Shown here piece by piece: positions 52,301 through 64,000 of a stretch of 64,000 nucleotides of DNA (positions are counted from its first letter, which is position 1; each line of letters opens with the position of its first letter). The translations under genes were made by a program, and so were the position numbers. Source of the stretch: Membranipora membranacea (taxonomy: Eukaryota > Bryozoa > Gymnolaemata > Cheilostomatida > Membraniporidae); assembly GCA_914767715.1 (NCBI GenBank), contig OU612065.1, positions 21,018,001-21,082,000 on the forward strand. Direction: 5' to 3'. A model generated the notes under the pieces. It searched no databases. It saw nothing but the letters and a program-made list of their open reading frames with translations, and was not told where the DNA came from.

Positions 52301-52365
52301 TAGGTATGGAGTTGCAAAAAGAAAACCCTACAGGTGCACCCAGCTGGCTGACTGATGCTTTGTAG
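42586..52365 (+). CDS. SPICE1: SPICE1, spindle and centriole-associated protein
   Basis: SPICE1 is a coiled-coil protein of centrioles and spindle, needed for centriole duplication and chromosome congression. Sixteen exons: 42586-42686, 44433-44520, 44736-44783, 45060-45132, 45264-45424, 45802-45869, 46178-46314, 47901-48179, 48410-48477, 48672-48836, 49174-49266, 49761-49853, 50372-50594, 50781-50999, 51440-51516, 52285-52365. The product is about 657 aa (human 855). The N-terminus [14 protein letters not shown] resembles human SPICE1, as does [20 protein letters not shown] followed by [10 protein letters not shown]. Coiled coil dominates exons 10-12. Exon 14 has repeats of the pattern RPxSAxD. 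All later joins keep frame. The join of exons 1 and 2 is the weak point: the obvious acceptor at 44426 breaks the frame, while an AG seven bases on (exon from 44433) keeps it; a missed exon is also possible. Exon 1 lies inside a PPIE intron on the other strand. Confidence 0.85.
43083..43111. repeat. Short hairpin, AGCAAGGA arms
   Basis: agcaagga and tccttgct, 8-bp perfect stem, in the region shared by PPIE intron 1 and SPICE1 intron 1. Confidence 0.65.
43769..43923. repeat. Nested inverted repeats, hairpin family
   Basis: The outer arms, at 43769-43790 and about 43902-43923, match at 19 of 22 bases (accaagaagtaacaggggat and the complement of cccctgtaactccttggt). Inside them, 43825-43837 (taaggagtttgcc) pairs exactly with 43858-43870. 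The whole 155 bases could fold as a hairpin within a hairpin. It lies in the first intron of SPICE1. Confidence 0.7.
44197..44230. repeat. Perfect 12-bp-stem hairpin, CCAAGGAGTTAA arm
   Basis: ccaaggagttaa pairs exactly with ttaactccttgg across ten bases, 200 bases upstream of SPICE1 exon 2. Confidence 0.75.
46315..47900 (+). other. Large SPICE1 intron
   Basis: 1.6 kb between exons 7 and 8. An 83-codon plus-strand ORF at 47399-47650 has no recognisable domain and lacks splice context, so I regard it as chance. No other feature seen. Confidence 0.5.
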
Positions 52366-54260
52366 TAATATAAAAACCGGCATCCTATGAAAGGGCTTCT
52401 TTAGTTTGTATGCCCTGTAAATGACAGCGATTACACCGATAGCTTTATTTTCATACTTGGCATGCAACTATTTATTGTAGATCCAAGACTTGTTTTTTGG
52501 CAATTATGTCATAATTAAGCGCCAAACATGAAGGGATACTCTTTTTTATGTACATACGAGAGTGTTTGTTATTGAGTTTTGATTGCCTGTGAACCGATGA
52601 ATTTCTATTTTTACTTCTGCTTTATCATACATAGCTCAGTGATATTTTTTGTTTTGATCGCCTCTGTCATTTCTCACGTAGTATTAAGCATTTTTTGCAT
52701 TTTACGAAAATTACTATTTTTCCTTATGGATGAGCGGATATGTTGAAAGCAACTTGTTGCTGACCTGAAATTTTTGGTGTGAAATTCCATGTTTGACCAG
52801 GGATAGTGAAGTTCTCCCAGGGTTAATATAACCATCAACTCATTTTTCAAGGAATAGATAAGACTGTCAGCTGAAAATGCAAAAAGCAAATGAATTTTAT
52901 TTTATGATTATTCAAGTGACAGTAGTTGGCTGTTTTTGACATTACCACTAATCTAAGGAAAACCACAGACTGATTAATTTGATGATTTAGATCAGATGAC
53001 TGCTTCGCATTATATTTATAGGAAACCCCTATGTTATTCTATGCAGGAAATTCACTACAGCCAATGACTACAGCCATTCACTACAGTATTTATAATCTTT
53101 GCTACAGCTCGTCTTTGGTTAGACTGACAATGACATACAAGTGTTTTGTGGTGAGAGAAGCCAAACATCAGTGACCTTCACCATTACCGAATTCACTGAG
53201 TGTAGACACCATTGATATGTGTGGGCCGGGATGAGAATGGGTAAATACAACGTTTTTGAATAAGAAATGGTAGACAGCGAAATACCAAATTTAGCATCTT
53301 AGCTGATAAACAAAATATTTGTAACATTTATGATTGTTTAATGCATCGATCATTGAGAAAATAAGTTGTTTGCGATAATAAATATACATTCAGACATTAT
53401 CATCATAGTAAAATGTGACCTTTATATTGTAACAACAAAAACAGGCAGTGCACTTGGGACATGGCACAGCAGTACACTGGAACTAGACAAGTTTCATTAA
53501 AGTCAAAAAGTACCTTGACTCAAACTTTACATAAAATATAGTAGTTATACTACTAAGCTCTCAATCATATAATTCTTTGCCTTGCAACATAGAAGTTTGC
53601 GATTGACAATATCATTGAACTGGCTATGGGCAATTGACTTCAAATGGGTGCCAAATCAGATTAAAAAAACCATTTTGAGAGGCTAATTTCCAGAGAAAAC
53701 ATAAAAATTGAGTATAGCATATTCATATAAGAAGTGAGAAAAATATAGCCTACTAGATATTTATAAGAAATCTCTCAGCAGTTCTAAATGCACAGGGAAA
53801 TGTAAATCATTATGATGCAGAAAAGAAGGGTGTGCGGACAAAACCCAGTATGACTAATAGAATCAGTGCAATGTAAATAAATATTTTATACAAATCTACT
53901 CAAACTACAACTCCAAAACAAAAGAGCATTTTCATGAGCAGAGGCTTTCATATGTAAACACTGCATGAACAGCTTTGACTTCTTTCAAGAGGTAGCAGGT
54001 AGTCATACTGTTTAGAGTAGTGCAGTGTAGTGTCAGGGGTCTGTGATTAACTTATCTGTTTTCTCTCCAAGCACCAGGGGCAAGTCTCCGAAGCGGATTT
54101 GCCACATAGCTATAAGCTTATAGGCGCGACGTAACAGTACAACAAAAAGAGCTATTTGTTGCTTTATATTTATAATAGTTTTCTCTCTTGCTCTGACTAC
54201 GCTTGCAAAAGATATATTGAGCACCATTGGTTCACTTTCGACCAATAAAATCGGATATTT
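52366..54260. other. Convergent intergenic region, SPICE1 and MARCH genes
   Basis: 1.9 kb of AT-rich sequence between two gene ends. No exon recognised. A small direct repeat (ttcactacag, actacagcca) occurs near 53049-53090. Confidence 0.5.
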
Positions 54261-57200
54261 TTATTGTCCGTTTTCCAGAGACTGTTGTTGAAGTGAGGAA
54301 AGTCTGTCCTTACGTAGTTTCCGGTACTCAGGATCATTCGCGTTGCTATAATTCTCAACCACCCATACTGTGTTATGCCTAAGAAAAAGAAAACATGAGA
54401 TACATCAACGGGGTCAAATAGCCAATTTGTTGGCTCTGATTGGTGGATGGCCTCCCCACCCATCAATCAGGGCCAACATATTGGCTAGGGGTCATAGTGA
54501 GCAGCGAAATATCTTTATGCAACAGTTGAATTGATGATGTGTTCCACCATAGAAGTGTTTTTATGACCCAGAAAATTAGTGACTACACCATTTTGTCATT
54601 TTTATATACAAGTTGAAATATATTGCGTCATAACACTGTGACAGAATGTCACTTGAGTGACTTAACCCTAACACTTTATTTATTATAGATTAGAGAAGGT
54701 CATTAATTATGAACTCAAGGTCATGTGTTGACATACCGAAGACATTTGCGACAGATCTGATAGATGGTTTTCTTAGCTTTAATCTCAGCAGTCATCGAAA
54801 TAAAGAAAGAGACAAAGAAAGTAATACCGCAGCAAATCGTGATTATCTCCTCCCGCGATAAAGGCCGATCCTGCAAATCCGGCTTCTGAAAAATCAATAA
54901 ACAGTCGGTACTACCACAAATATTATATAATATAATATATATGTCATTATAGTTAAGATTTTATGTGGTACCAATATGACTAGCTGTACTATATTGTAAT
55001 GAGTCGTCCACCCTCTTTGTGTGTAAAACTTTCCAAATTTCATGATTCTTTTTGTCAGCCCAATCCACTATCTACCAAAAAATGTTTATGACCATATGGT
55101 TACGGGTTATGTTGGGCACAATACTTTGTGTTATGTCCCAATTTTCCAACAGCGACACCAACACAATATTGATTTATCGATTGATATCTATTTATTGATA
55201 TGATTCATAATTTTGAGCACTCACAATCCTTATTGTTCTGCGAACTTGCATACATCTCTTCGTGACTGGAATCTTCCAACATGATTTATTTTATGATATT
55301 TCCAAGTATTATCAATTCATGATCCTTCTTCACATGCTCACATTTACAATTTCATTAGGATTGATTGATGAATTTCGGGAATTCATATTTATATTTTTCG
55401 ATGCAAGAGAATGATAACCAATCATTGGATACCAGCCAACCGATAATTTGGAATGTCTGTAATAAAAGCTGAGATGCACTGATGTTGTAGCCTTGTCATG
55501 GGCCACTTTTTTGTTTGAAAGTAAAGAGGCCTTTTGACACAGCTACAAATGTTATATGGTTATTAGGTAAGCAAAGCATCCAAAGGAGGGTGAACTAATG
55601 TTTATAACTATACAAGTATAGGGTCAAACAAGCACATATTTGTTCTGACAATTTGATGTTTAAAAATTCAATTTCACTCGGTTGAGCAATATTGAAGCTA
55701 CGAGATGATGTAATCTTGCTAATGCTAGAACAAAAGAGAATGTTCACAGTCATGTTCCGAAACATGCTCCGTGTTCATAACATTCCCCAATGACATTGTA
55801 ACCTGGAATTTATCCTTGACCTGACCTCACTGGGAATCCCATAAAAATGAAATGTGGGTCAATAGGTCATTTGGCCCACTTCGTGACACTGATGCAAGGT
55901 GACTTGTATCACAGAGTCAAATGTTATGCACTGTTGAGAAATAGAGCGTGTTAACAGCATTCCCACAATGCAACATCAACATCAACAATGCAACAAACCC
56001 ATCCCAGAAAGATTACAGCGTTCTTGTATGCACTACCATCATAAACATAGAAATTGCTTAAACATCTATGTGTTAATCGATGCTTTATGGTTATCATTGG
56101 CTTAAACTCTCTGGGAATTCCAGGAAATTGCATTGTGGGATACTGTATTATTAATCATATCATAATCCTTTTCCCACCTTGTAACCACTAAGGCGCTGCT
56201 CATCGTCGGTAATAAAGCAGAATACTGTAGCGATAGCACAAGCGATCATCGTGACCAGGCTAACGGCGAATACTGTGTGTAATATCTTATCTCTCGTTGC
56301 TATTCTCGGCCATTTCCACTCTCGATACTGAAACAAAATAAATGGATATTAAACTGGTGACTTAAATATTTTCTAAATATCAAATCAATATAGATTGTGT
56401 ATACAAGGTATTAATCTTGAGAAGTTCTAGATGCATTCTTGCATTATTCTTGGATTGTCGATACTGCTATGAAATGGGAAGAAAAATCAATCTAGACTAA
56501 ACATTATGGCAATTGAAAAATAATTTGTGAGTTGGTCAGTTCCATCAAGCATAATACAGGGAACGTTGCTGACAAGTAAAAACCTCATTGTAAATAATAG
56601 CTGAGGTGCTCTAACTTTGCCAGGATTGCTGGTAGTAGCATTTGATTATCAACCACTTTCCCTTATCCTATGTAAATGATAGTTTTGTTGATGTACCCCA
56701 TGATTTTTGTCTAATGCTTGATTCGATGATAATAACGATGACCCATAGGCCTAATGTAATACAGCCAGTATAATATGCACTGAAAGGATGTATTACATAC
56801 ATTTCCTTTGATTATAATGATAATTGACTCTCACTACGCTGTCCAAACTCAGTATGTAGTTTAGTTTATTGTAACAGAAAATTCGATTTTGCTGCCAAGG
56901 GTGCGATGGTCAATAGCGTAATTGCATTTTCACAAGTTATAGTGTATAATGAATCCTAGCTCACACCGCAGCATAGTCTGAGTTCTAATCGAATTTTGCA
57001 GGGATCAGCGGCGAAGTTGGGTATAGCAAGACGCAAAGTAGTACTATTTATACTCAGGCTATTCTAGGACAATATAATGATGGTGATATGGAAACTTCAT
57101 CAATCCAGACTCACCAAAGCTTAGACCAGAAATTCCATGGAAAATGCATTAACCATTGTCACAGTTTTAAAAGCTGTTATACCATTCATTTGGTAATGCT

Positions 57201-59805
57201 GCCGTCCGAGGAGGTAGTTTTGACCATGTGCGTACGATGCGAGCGTCGGATGTGAATATATGCATGGTCATCTTAGAAATAAATAACTGTGGAAAATCTT
57301 TTAAGTCACATGACCCACCGCCGGTCCCGCTTTTCACACCATTATTACTAGAGACCAAACATTCTCAGGAAATCACTTTCATTGAGACTTGGCTAAGCGC
57401 AAAATCGCGGTTCAGGTAGACTCGTTTTGCAGCTTTGTGGCAGGCGTTTCTCCATATATAGCTCCATATTAAACTAGAAACTAAAAAAATACCCTGACTA
57501 ATACCCAACTTTAAGTCCTTACGCTTTAGTTTTTCAATCTAGTGAAGTCTTATCCGAATCGTTTATTGAGCATAATCTACACAATTCCATCAAGCAGAGG
57601 ATTGAGAATGATACTGTCAGGAGGCGTTCCTTCCGTTGTGTCTTTGGCAAGAGAGCCGAGACTAGATAGCGCTTCTGACAGATTTTAATTGAAGTACATA
57701 CAACAATCATACCCTATTTGACAAGCCCCCAAGCCTCAACTTATTGTATCTTAAATATTGTATATTGCATATTGTATTTAAAATATCTATTTTAGTTGAG
57801 GTTATGTGAAGATATAGCACATCAGGATCCGGAATTATTTTTACCTTGACAAACTTTTGACGTCTGTAGATGTATCCGCAAAGCTCACAAAATGCTGGCC
57901 TGCCAATGTTCTTCCGCTTTCTGTTTGCAACTTCGATCCATTTCTGTGGAACACAGCGACAAATACCATCATAACAAGAGTGATTAGTTGTGAGTAATAT
58001 TCCATTAATGTTTGGCATCATTTCTAAACTTGATTCATCTGGTTAAAATGGTAGTCAACAGCTTCATCTTCTCTTCATCTAAGAATACTATCTAGTATTA
58101 TGAACAGAAATGCTAGAATAAAGTTTGTTTTAATGGGGGCTCTAGTTCTATGGGACCTAGAACAAGTTTAATCCAATTGCCTGCATTCCTGTTGCTCCCT
58201 TCCACTGACCAGTGGATCGGGAGCGACTCGGAATGCGGGCAAATTGACCAAACTTGGTCTATATGGGAACCTAAAACCTGAATCCAGGCAGGTTTGATTC
58301 ACTTTGGCCAGCTCCTTTCTATCAATATATCAACTATCAATTTGATGATATGTGATTTATTAATAATAGCCTGGCACCCTAATTTGACAACAGAGATAAG
58401 AGTAAAGACCACTATTTGATATGTTTTTAAAGAGACAAACAATGGTAATCTTAGAGTGAAATCAGAGAAACTATCACTGCATCCAGGGTTCAGCAATTTT
58501 GGTGTTGCACACTTTCTACTATTCGGGTTATAATAGGCTGGTTGCTGGTACAAGCTATACACGATATTATTTATAAACAATAAGCAAATCTTAAAAAGCA
58601 CATTAACAAGGTCAGTTTTTAGTCAAAGTCAAGATCGGCTACGATTGTATAATAATGTGCTTTGCATACCAGTATGCTCTCTAAGCAAAGCTACAGCTTT
58701 GCAGCTGGGGAATTAAGTCAGCATAAATCATTAGGGCAATCAGATTCGATTGAATTCAGTATAAGCTAGTGCAGTACACTGCATCCCATAAATAAGTCAG
58801 CAAATCTCGATGTTGTTGGCATCACTATCTGCATGGTGTTTAAATTATGGGTGTGCAATGCGCTTACTCTATTTTAATGTTGCAAAAGAAGTTCTTATCA
58901 TGAGATGTTGATTACTTATACTATGAAAAATCGGACAACTGCTTTTCGGGTCTTTTGTACAAAGGTCAATTCACTTTCTTTGAAACAAAGATATGACACC
59001 TGGCATGCCCGGATCATGTTCAGATCCTGCAGCAGTGAGCTGGACCTTTTGTTCTCATTTAGTCAGCCTATGAATGCTAATAGAATTAGGCAGGCCAGGC
59101 GCACACACACACACATAGGCAGGCTACCCCTGCAGAGACAATGTGTCTTATAATCGTTTTTCCACAAAATCACAATATCTTATCATTTTTGTGGTTTCTA
59201 TGATATATTTGTATATATTGGTGTGGGAAAAGAATTTTGGTCACTAGAGACTGTGGCTATATCTATTGTCTCATAGGTCACATTAAACATGAGACAAAAA
59301 GTTCTCAAGCTCGACTTACCAGCAGGCAAGTTGCATGGATGTGTTTGAGGCTTCCATCGCATCTACACGGAGTTATCAGGACATTGCTAGCTTCAGCTGC
59401 ACATTGGCATATCCGACACATAGGGTTCAGAGATGAGAGTGTAGAGGAGAATGGTGTTAACTCATAGTTGATTGAGACGCCTTGTAAGACCGAGGCACTT
59501 CTACCTGTAGCCAAGGTCGAGGCCATTGACAACTGGCTGCTGAAAAGTTTGAGCGCTTCACGCCTTTGTTGGATTTCTTCACCAGATATGATGCTCACAG
59601 AATCAGACAGTCTTAGCATGCCGCTGTTTATTTTCCTGACAGAGCCCATTGGTGAAGGTGATGGCTGATTGGAATAATCAATCGTCGCTGTCGGACTCAG
59701 AAACTGTAAAGTCTCTGAAGATTCGCTCTCATGTTCAATTTCTTCCTCCTCCGCCGCTTCAGGCGAATCAGCCAGGGCATCTGGTCTTGTTTCATTGTCA
59801 CCCAT
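54261..59805 (-). CDS. RING-CH (MARCH-type) membrane E3 ubiquitin ligase
   Basis: A membrane E3 ligase that would attach ubiquitin to other membrane proteins and send them for endocytosis or degradation. Five exons join in phase: 59320-59805, 57845-57943, 56178-56327, 54737-54885, 54261-54378. The product is 333 aa. Residues 1-125 are acidic and Ser-rich. The RING-CH domain is complete as C4HC3: Cys 130, 133, 147, 149, His 157, Cys 160, then Cys 181 and 184 in FCELC. Two membrane helices follow, roughly residues 211-231 and 258-276. The cytosolic C-terminus contains RHNTVWVVENY, similar to MARCH1/8. I favour the MARCH1/8 group, though MARCH4/9/11 relatives cannot be excluded. Just upstream of the ATG the sequence tttcatag|GAAT looks like a splice acceptor, so an untranslated first exon is likely further right. 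Confidence 0.9.
55954..56146. mobile_element. MITE-like element with about 19-bp inverted ends
   Basis: The left end acagcattcccacaatgca and the reverse complement of the right end acagtatcccacaatgca agree over nearly their full length. The 193-base interior has further imperfect symmetry (catcccagaa on the left, ctgggaattc on the right). No coding capacity. It lies in a MARCH intron about 30 bases from exon 3. Confidence 0.65.
56605..56662. repeat. Diverged half-copy of the 27973 foldback
   Basis: tgctggtagtagcatttgat followed by tatcaaccactttcc closely matches the left arm of the element at 27973-28113 (tgctggtagaggcatttcat, tatcaaccactttct). The right arm is not present nearby. It lies in a MARCH intron. 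Confidence 0.7.
58142..58275. mobile_element. Imperfect 65-bp inverted repeat
   Basis: Arms of about 65 bases meet at tccactgaccagtgga. The left arm contains caattgcctgcattcctgtt and the right contains actcggaatgcgggcaaatt, its near complement. I judge the arms roughly 75-80% alike. No coding capacity; in the first coding intron of the MARCH gene. Probably an older foldback or MITE. Confidence 0.6.
59102..59115. repeat. CA microsatellite
   Basis: Seven CA units in the first coding intron of the MARCH gene. Confidence 0.85.
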
Positions 59806-62381
59806 ATTCCTATGAAATAGCAAACAAATTGATTATTTTATTGATAAAACCTTGTATGACACACAATCTGTATACAAAAGCGCTCGTTTGGGTAGGAAAA
59901 CTAGTCATATACTCAAATTCATATATGGTATGTCATACAATCTATACATAGTAGACAACCATTTTGAAAAGAACTATAATAATATGTAATATCTATGCTT
60001 TTCCTCGGCTTGGACATTTTTGCTAAATCAACTTTACACATCAGAAAACGGGTCTCTTCAAAATAGACATAAGAAAACGCAGTTTGCACAATTTCTTTTC
60101 TTATCCTGTATGAAAATATCCTGCATCTCAGCATATTTACGGCACTGGGGAGGGAACAAGGAGATACACTCAGACTCATCTAAAAGCTGCAGATATAATA
60201 TGTCGTATTGAGGATTGTGTATACCATATATAGGATTAACAGTTTTATACCCAATTTTTTCAAAGGTCGATAAAATTAAATGCGATTTACCTGTTATCGA
60301 TGTGTGGTGTTGTTTGATACCCTTGGTATCAGTAGATTTATTGTATGAAAGGAGGCCATACAGTGACAGAAAGGTAGAGGGGCAAGGCTATGTATCCTTG
60401 CTGGTGTGTTCAGAGCCTTCTAGTTTAGTAATAACAGTGACCAGGCTTCCAGTTAAGTACTGTGCAAATATTATCCTAGTGTATCTCCTCTGTCTAGCAG
60501 TTTTGTGCAGGTGTCTGCTCTTTCTATGCGTGCATCTTTGCTCCACATTGGTGACTGCAGATTGCAAGTTGAGTACAAAAAACTATTGCAGTAAGGTGCA
60601 ATTACACTTGCTCTGACTGTGCCATCAACTTCTTAGTAATCCAAGAGATATGATATTCAACCGCTATGTAACATAACCACATAAAGGGACTTGTGCACTT
60701 GGCAAGACATGCATGAAGCAAGTATCCTGCATATAATCCCTGGTCCAAGCACCTGCCAAACACTGTCTGTCAGTTTCAGCTGTCAGGGTTGCATAGACAC
60801 GAAAATCAATCAATGTTGTTTATGATCGAAAACACGACAACTAGTTAGTAGTGATGTCTATGCTTTTTTCTGATTGGCCGAAAGGTTTAAGCTGCTGCAG
60901 TAAGGGTAAAACAGTATTCGCCTTACAATATTCAATGTTATGATCGTATCAAGAACTCTGGCTATTGAATAATGACAGCTAGCTGCTAAAAAAGAACAGC
61001 AGAATCTAGGTAAACTTTAATTATTTAATATTTGACCATACTTTGCAGAGAGCATCATGTGGAAAGAATAAGTTTGAACTTTGGTATGAGGAAGAACATT
61101 GATACTACCCCCCCCAATGCAATAATCATCAATCAGTATTTGTACAGGAGAAAACTTTCAATAGCCTCACAGCTTTTTGGGGAAGATACCAGTACTAGTG
61201 AGTAGTAGTCTTAGCCTGTCTTGTCTTGACAAGCTTGTCAGGCTACCAGTAGACTGTATATAACTCACTAACTTTGGAGATGAAGACAGCATACAACAGG
61301 GAAAATTGTTACAAACCTCACACTGTCATAACCTTTTTTTGCTTTAGTTTTTAAATGGACTACTGACTCATAGTTAGCTTAGACTCATTGTCGTGAGTTA
61401 TAATTATAATGTTGATCAATATATTCATGCAGTGCCCTTAGAGGTAGTTCATTGGTCAAACAGCCCCTTGACCAGTATTCCTCATTAGATTCGCCTATGG
61501 TTAGGTCTCTAGGTTAGGTTAGAATGACAGAATTCTACATGTCTATGGTGTAGAACAGGAATGTGCTCCCTCTATGGCCGCAAAAGGATATTATAAAGGA
61601 TATGTATCTAGCCCGACGCCTCAATACCTGACTTTTGCAGTGTCACTTTGCCACCACAGATGGAGCCGACTTGTTTTAGCTAGAATAAGGTTAGGCTATG
61701 CTGTTCTTGTGAATGCTGATTATTTAGGACACCTACTTTTGCAAAAACAACCAATGCTATAGCCACATAACTGGCTACTGCAGGGCCATATCATCACCAT
61801 TACTTTGTGTCCATCCAGAGCCTAATTGTCCAAAAGCAACAAACCTTGAGGCTTATAGATCTAGATGTTCAACCAAAGAGGTAAATACTACTTAGTTCAA
61901 CCAAATGTGCGCGAGGTGTTCGGAATTCGGATGTGAACTCGACTGACAGAAGTGATAACCTGCCAAGATCGAAATATGGGATTGGGTGGAGATATGGTCA
62001 CCCTAGCCCAGTCCTGTTCTGCATTTGGTTGAGTACTAAAGTTGAAAAGCTTATCCTTGCAACAAGAACATGTGCTAGCAATGCTGAGGCCTAAACCCAA
62101 TAAAAATTGAGCTGCCAAAAATACACTGGGCTTTAACCTGGTAAGAGAACCGCGCCTCAACTCAAAGACTGCTGTGATACATTTTATTTATTATGAAACA
62201 TGCATATGAATATGAACCCATGTACAATGAAACTCGCATATGAATATGAAGCCGCCCTGTAACGCATAGCTTGGTGAAATTTTTATATCGGCCATCGCGG
62301 TTGAAGACAAACAGCTTCAGCTTGATTGTATTAAATGTGACATGTGTATTTTAGATAAAAATACTCAAGCAGTCATATACG
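59806..62381. other. Divergent intergenic region, MARCH and nurim
   Basis: 2.6 kb upstream of both genes. It probably contains an untranslated MARCH exon and both promoters. A 133-codon plus-strand ORF at 60215-60616 is rich in Leu, Cys and Val but matches nothing I know and has no splice context. A short palindrome (agcctg ... acaagcttgt ... caggct) is near 61212-61244. Confidence 0.5.
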
Positions 62382-63224
62382 ATGGTACTGTCTCGACTTT
62401 CCCGTCTGCCGCTTATGGTTCTATACGGAGTTGTCTCCTTAGCTGCTCTTCTGGCTGCTACTAAGTCTCTACTAGAGCTAGCTAAGTTTGTCTCATCTCA
62501 GCATCTGCTGGAGACAGAATTAATTGAAGGTAAAACGGTGAACTGAGATTGTTTCTGAATTGAACATCAGAGGTCTCCTTCTGCGGGATTTGAAGTTATG
62601 AATTGCCTCACTCATATTGGTTCTAGGCTCCTACTTTCGCTTTATTGGTAAATGTATGATGACAAGGGGTGAGAAAGGGAGTCGTTGGGAGCTTATTGAT
62701 ATGCATTTTAATACCTTCATATGACTGTCAAGTATTTTTGATGTGATTAGGAGTTTCTAGATCTTTCATCTGCGATCAAGCAGCAGCTAACTTCGGCCCT
62801 ACCTGTTCACCCACTGTCAGCTTATATGAACGATTTGATTGAATGGCCAGGCCATGTCTCCTATTCTTGGATTTGTATTTATTGTGCTACTGCCATTTAT
62901 ATTTGAATAACAAGTAAGCACAAGCCTACATTAGGAGTTATATGACCTTACTAAATTTGGGAAGACAACCTCATTGCTATTCAGATCAAATATTGTATTT
63001 AAACTCACTAGAATTTTATTTGTTTTCTGTCAACTCTCTACTCAGGTGCTGACACAAAAGAGGAATGGGTAGCTGAGCTATTAATTGATACTCTTCTGCT
63101 ATTCTGTTTTGTGGTTCAGCACAGCTCTATGGCAACATATTGCTGGAAAAAGATGCTTGAGAATATTGGAGTTGGAGTTATTGGTAGAGCATTATATGTA
63201 ATCTGCACAAGTCTTGTTTTAATG
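62382..63224 (+). CDS. NRM: Nurim, inner nuclear membrane protein (5' part)
   Basis: Nurim is a multi-pass protein of the inner nuclear envelope, related to isoprenylcysteine methyltransferases. Its activity is not settled. Two exons are visible, 62382-62529 and 63046-63224, joining in frame to give the first 109 residues. Residues 10-30 form the first membrane helix. Exon 2 carries LLIDTLLLFCFVVQHSSMAT, matching nurim's LLLLFVGQHSLMA region, followed by GRALYVICTSLVLM, matching RSLYVACTALALQ. Exon 2 ends in a good donor (ATG|gtgagg) in phase 0. The expected next exon, starting around the conserved YWEP motif, is not found before 64000, so the gene runs off the right edge. Confidence 0.85.
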
Positions 63225-64000
63225 GTGAGGATCGCGTAACCTGATTAAACTGAGCTTTATCTTGAGAAGTCTTGAAAGGACACCATTGAATGATTGATAT
63301 GTGATAATACTTATTCAACTCCGCACAGTGTGCTATAAAAACTATGTAGCCTTTAGATGTTGCCACAAGACAGCTCATGAAAATCATTATAAAACTGATG
63401 GGGCTCCCTGCACACAATGATGTCTTCAATTTCTTCAGAGAAAATAGAACAATCTTCAATTTTAAAACTCTAATCTTCAGAGTTAATTCTTCAAAATGAC
63501 TGGACTCGACATAAAACTGCTGTACCTAAATGCCTGTTAGAACTGAGCCAGCAAGTTTAGTAGTTAACGAAGGTGATCATTTTTTTTCTCGACAAACAAT
63601 GCACCTGGTGAGGCTCGAATCCAGGATCCTGTGCTCCAAAATCAGCAACAGTGATGGGTTTTGGTTTGTTGTTGTGTGGAGTTGTCTGTTCAAACCAACT
63701 AACCCAACTTGAGTAGATAACTCCAAGTTGTTAAACTGAATCCAGTCTACTTTAAATTGGGACATCTTATATTGATTTTCCATTCAAATCTTTTCTTGAA
63801 CTTTAAAACACTCAATCTTCAGTAAAATACACGGGGAGCCCCACTGATTCTTTGAATAAGATAACCGCACTCCCATTTCTCCACTATATTTTAAAATATA
63901 TAATCACTCTATCCAATGTTATATAGATAGTGATCGGTAACTGGAATTGTACCCACTCAGTGATGCTTTGGTCAGTCGATACTCAAAGTAGACCACTCCT
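63225..64000 (+). other. Nurim intron, partial
   Basis: No exon found up to the window edge. It contains an inverted pair, tgatggggctccc at about 63396 and ggggagccccactgatt at about 63833. Between them is a weak tRNA-like box (ggctcgaatcc near 63611). These suggest a mobile-element remnant. Confidence 0.4.

Noticed and set aside
60215-60616. 133-aa plus-strand ORF upstream of the MARCH and nurim genes
   Set aside because: Cys/Leu/Val-rich with no domain, no homology that I recognise and no splice context. Best explained as chance in a divergent promoter region.

Overview
The window is nuclear DNA from an animal. It is AT-rich, and its genes are split by many short-to-medium introns with GT-AG borders, plus one GC-AG border. 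Gene density is high, at eleven gene models in 64 kb. The gene set is metazoan: ZIP transporter, TMEM41B, CYP4 P450s, DRC10/IQCD, SPICE1, PPIE, a MARCH ligase and nurim. The mix suggests an invertebrate such as a sponge, cnidarian or lophotrochozoan. I cannot place it further from sequence alone. All exon models below were assembled by hand from splice sites, reading phase and family resemblance; none is supported by transcript data.

Layout. 643-2676 (-): ZIP zinc transporter. 4317-8226 (-): TMEM41B, complete in seven exons. 10629-12932 (+): RRP36, a ribosome-biogenesis factor. 13582-17577 and 19003-23538 (-): two complete CYP4-family P450s in tandem, both 507 aa with matched exon sizes. 23539-27200: 3.7 kb with no gene seen. 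27201-27893 (+): an intronless gene that is essentially the cytosolic C-terminal domain of P2X7 without the channel. It is followed by a near-perfect 141 bp foldback element. 28719-31767 (+): DRC10/IQCD, an axonemal dynein regulatory subunit. 33798-37407 (+): a membrane protein with the order signal peptide, collagen helix, EGF domains, transmembrane helix. 38142-43345 (-): PPIE, an RRM-cyclophilin of the spliceosome. 42586-52365 (+): SPICE1, a centriole protein whose first exon lies inside a PPIE intron on the other strand. 54261-59805 (-): RING-CH (MARCH) ubiquitin ligase. 62382 to beyond the right edge (+): nurim, incomplete.

These look like ordinary neighbouring eukaryotic genes, not an operon or cluster with one job. 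Only the two P450s are clearly related to each other. PPIE and SPICE1 overlap at their 5' ends, and several convergent pairs (RRP36/CYP4-A and the collagen gene/PPIE) have poly(A) signals close together.

The most unusual items are the stand-alone P2X7 tail domain with a foldback in its probable 3' UTR, the collagen-EGF-transmembrane architecture, the overlapping PPIE/SPICE1 starts, a GC-AG intron unique to one P450 duplicate, and a dispersed family of short hairpins built on AGGGAGTT/AAGGAGTT arms. I saw no CRISPR array, intact transposase, virus-derived gene or intact tRNA gene.
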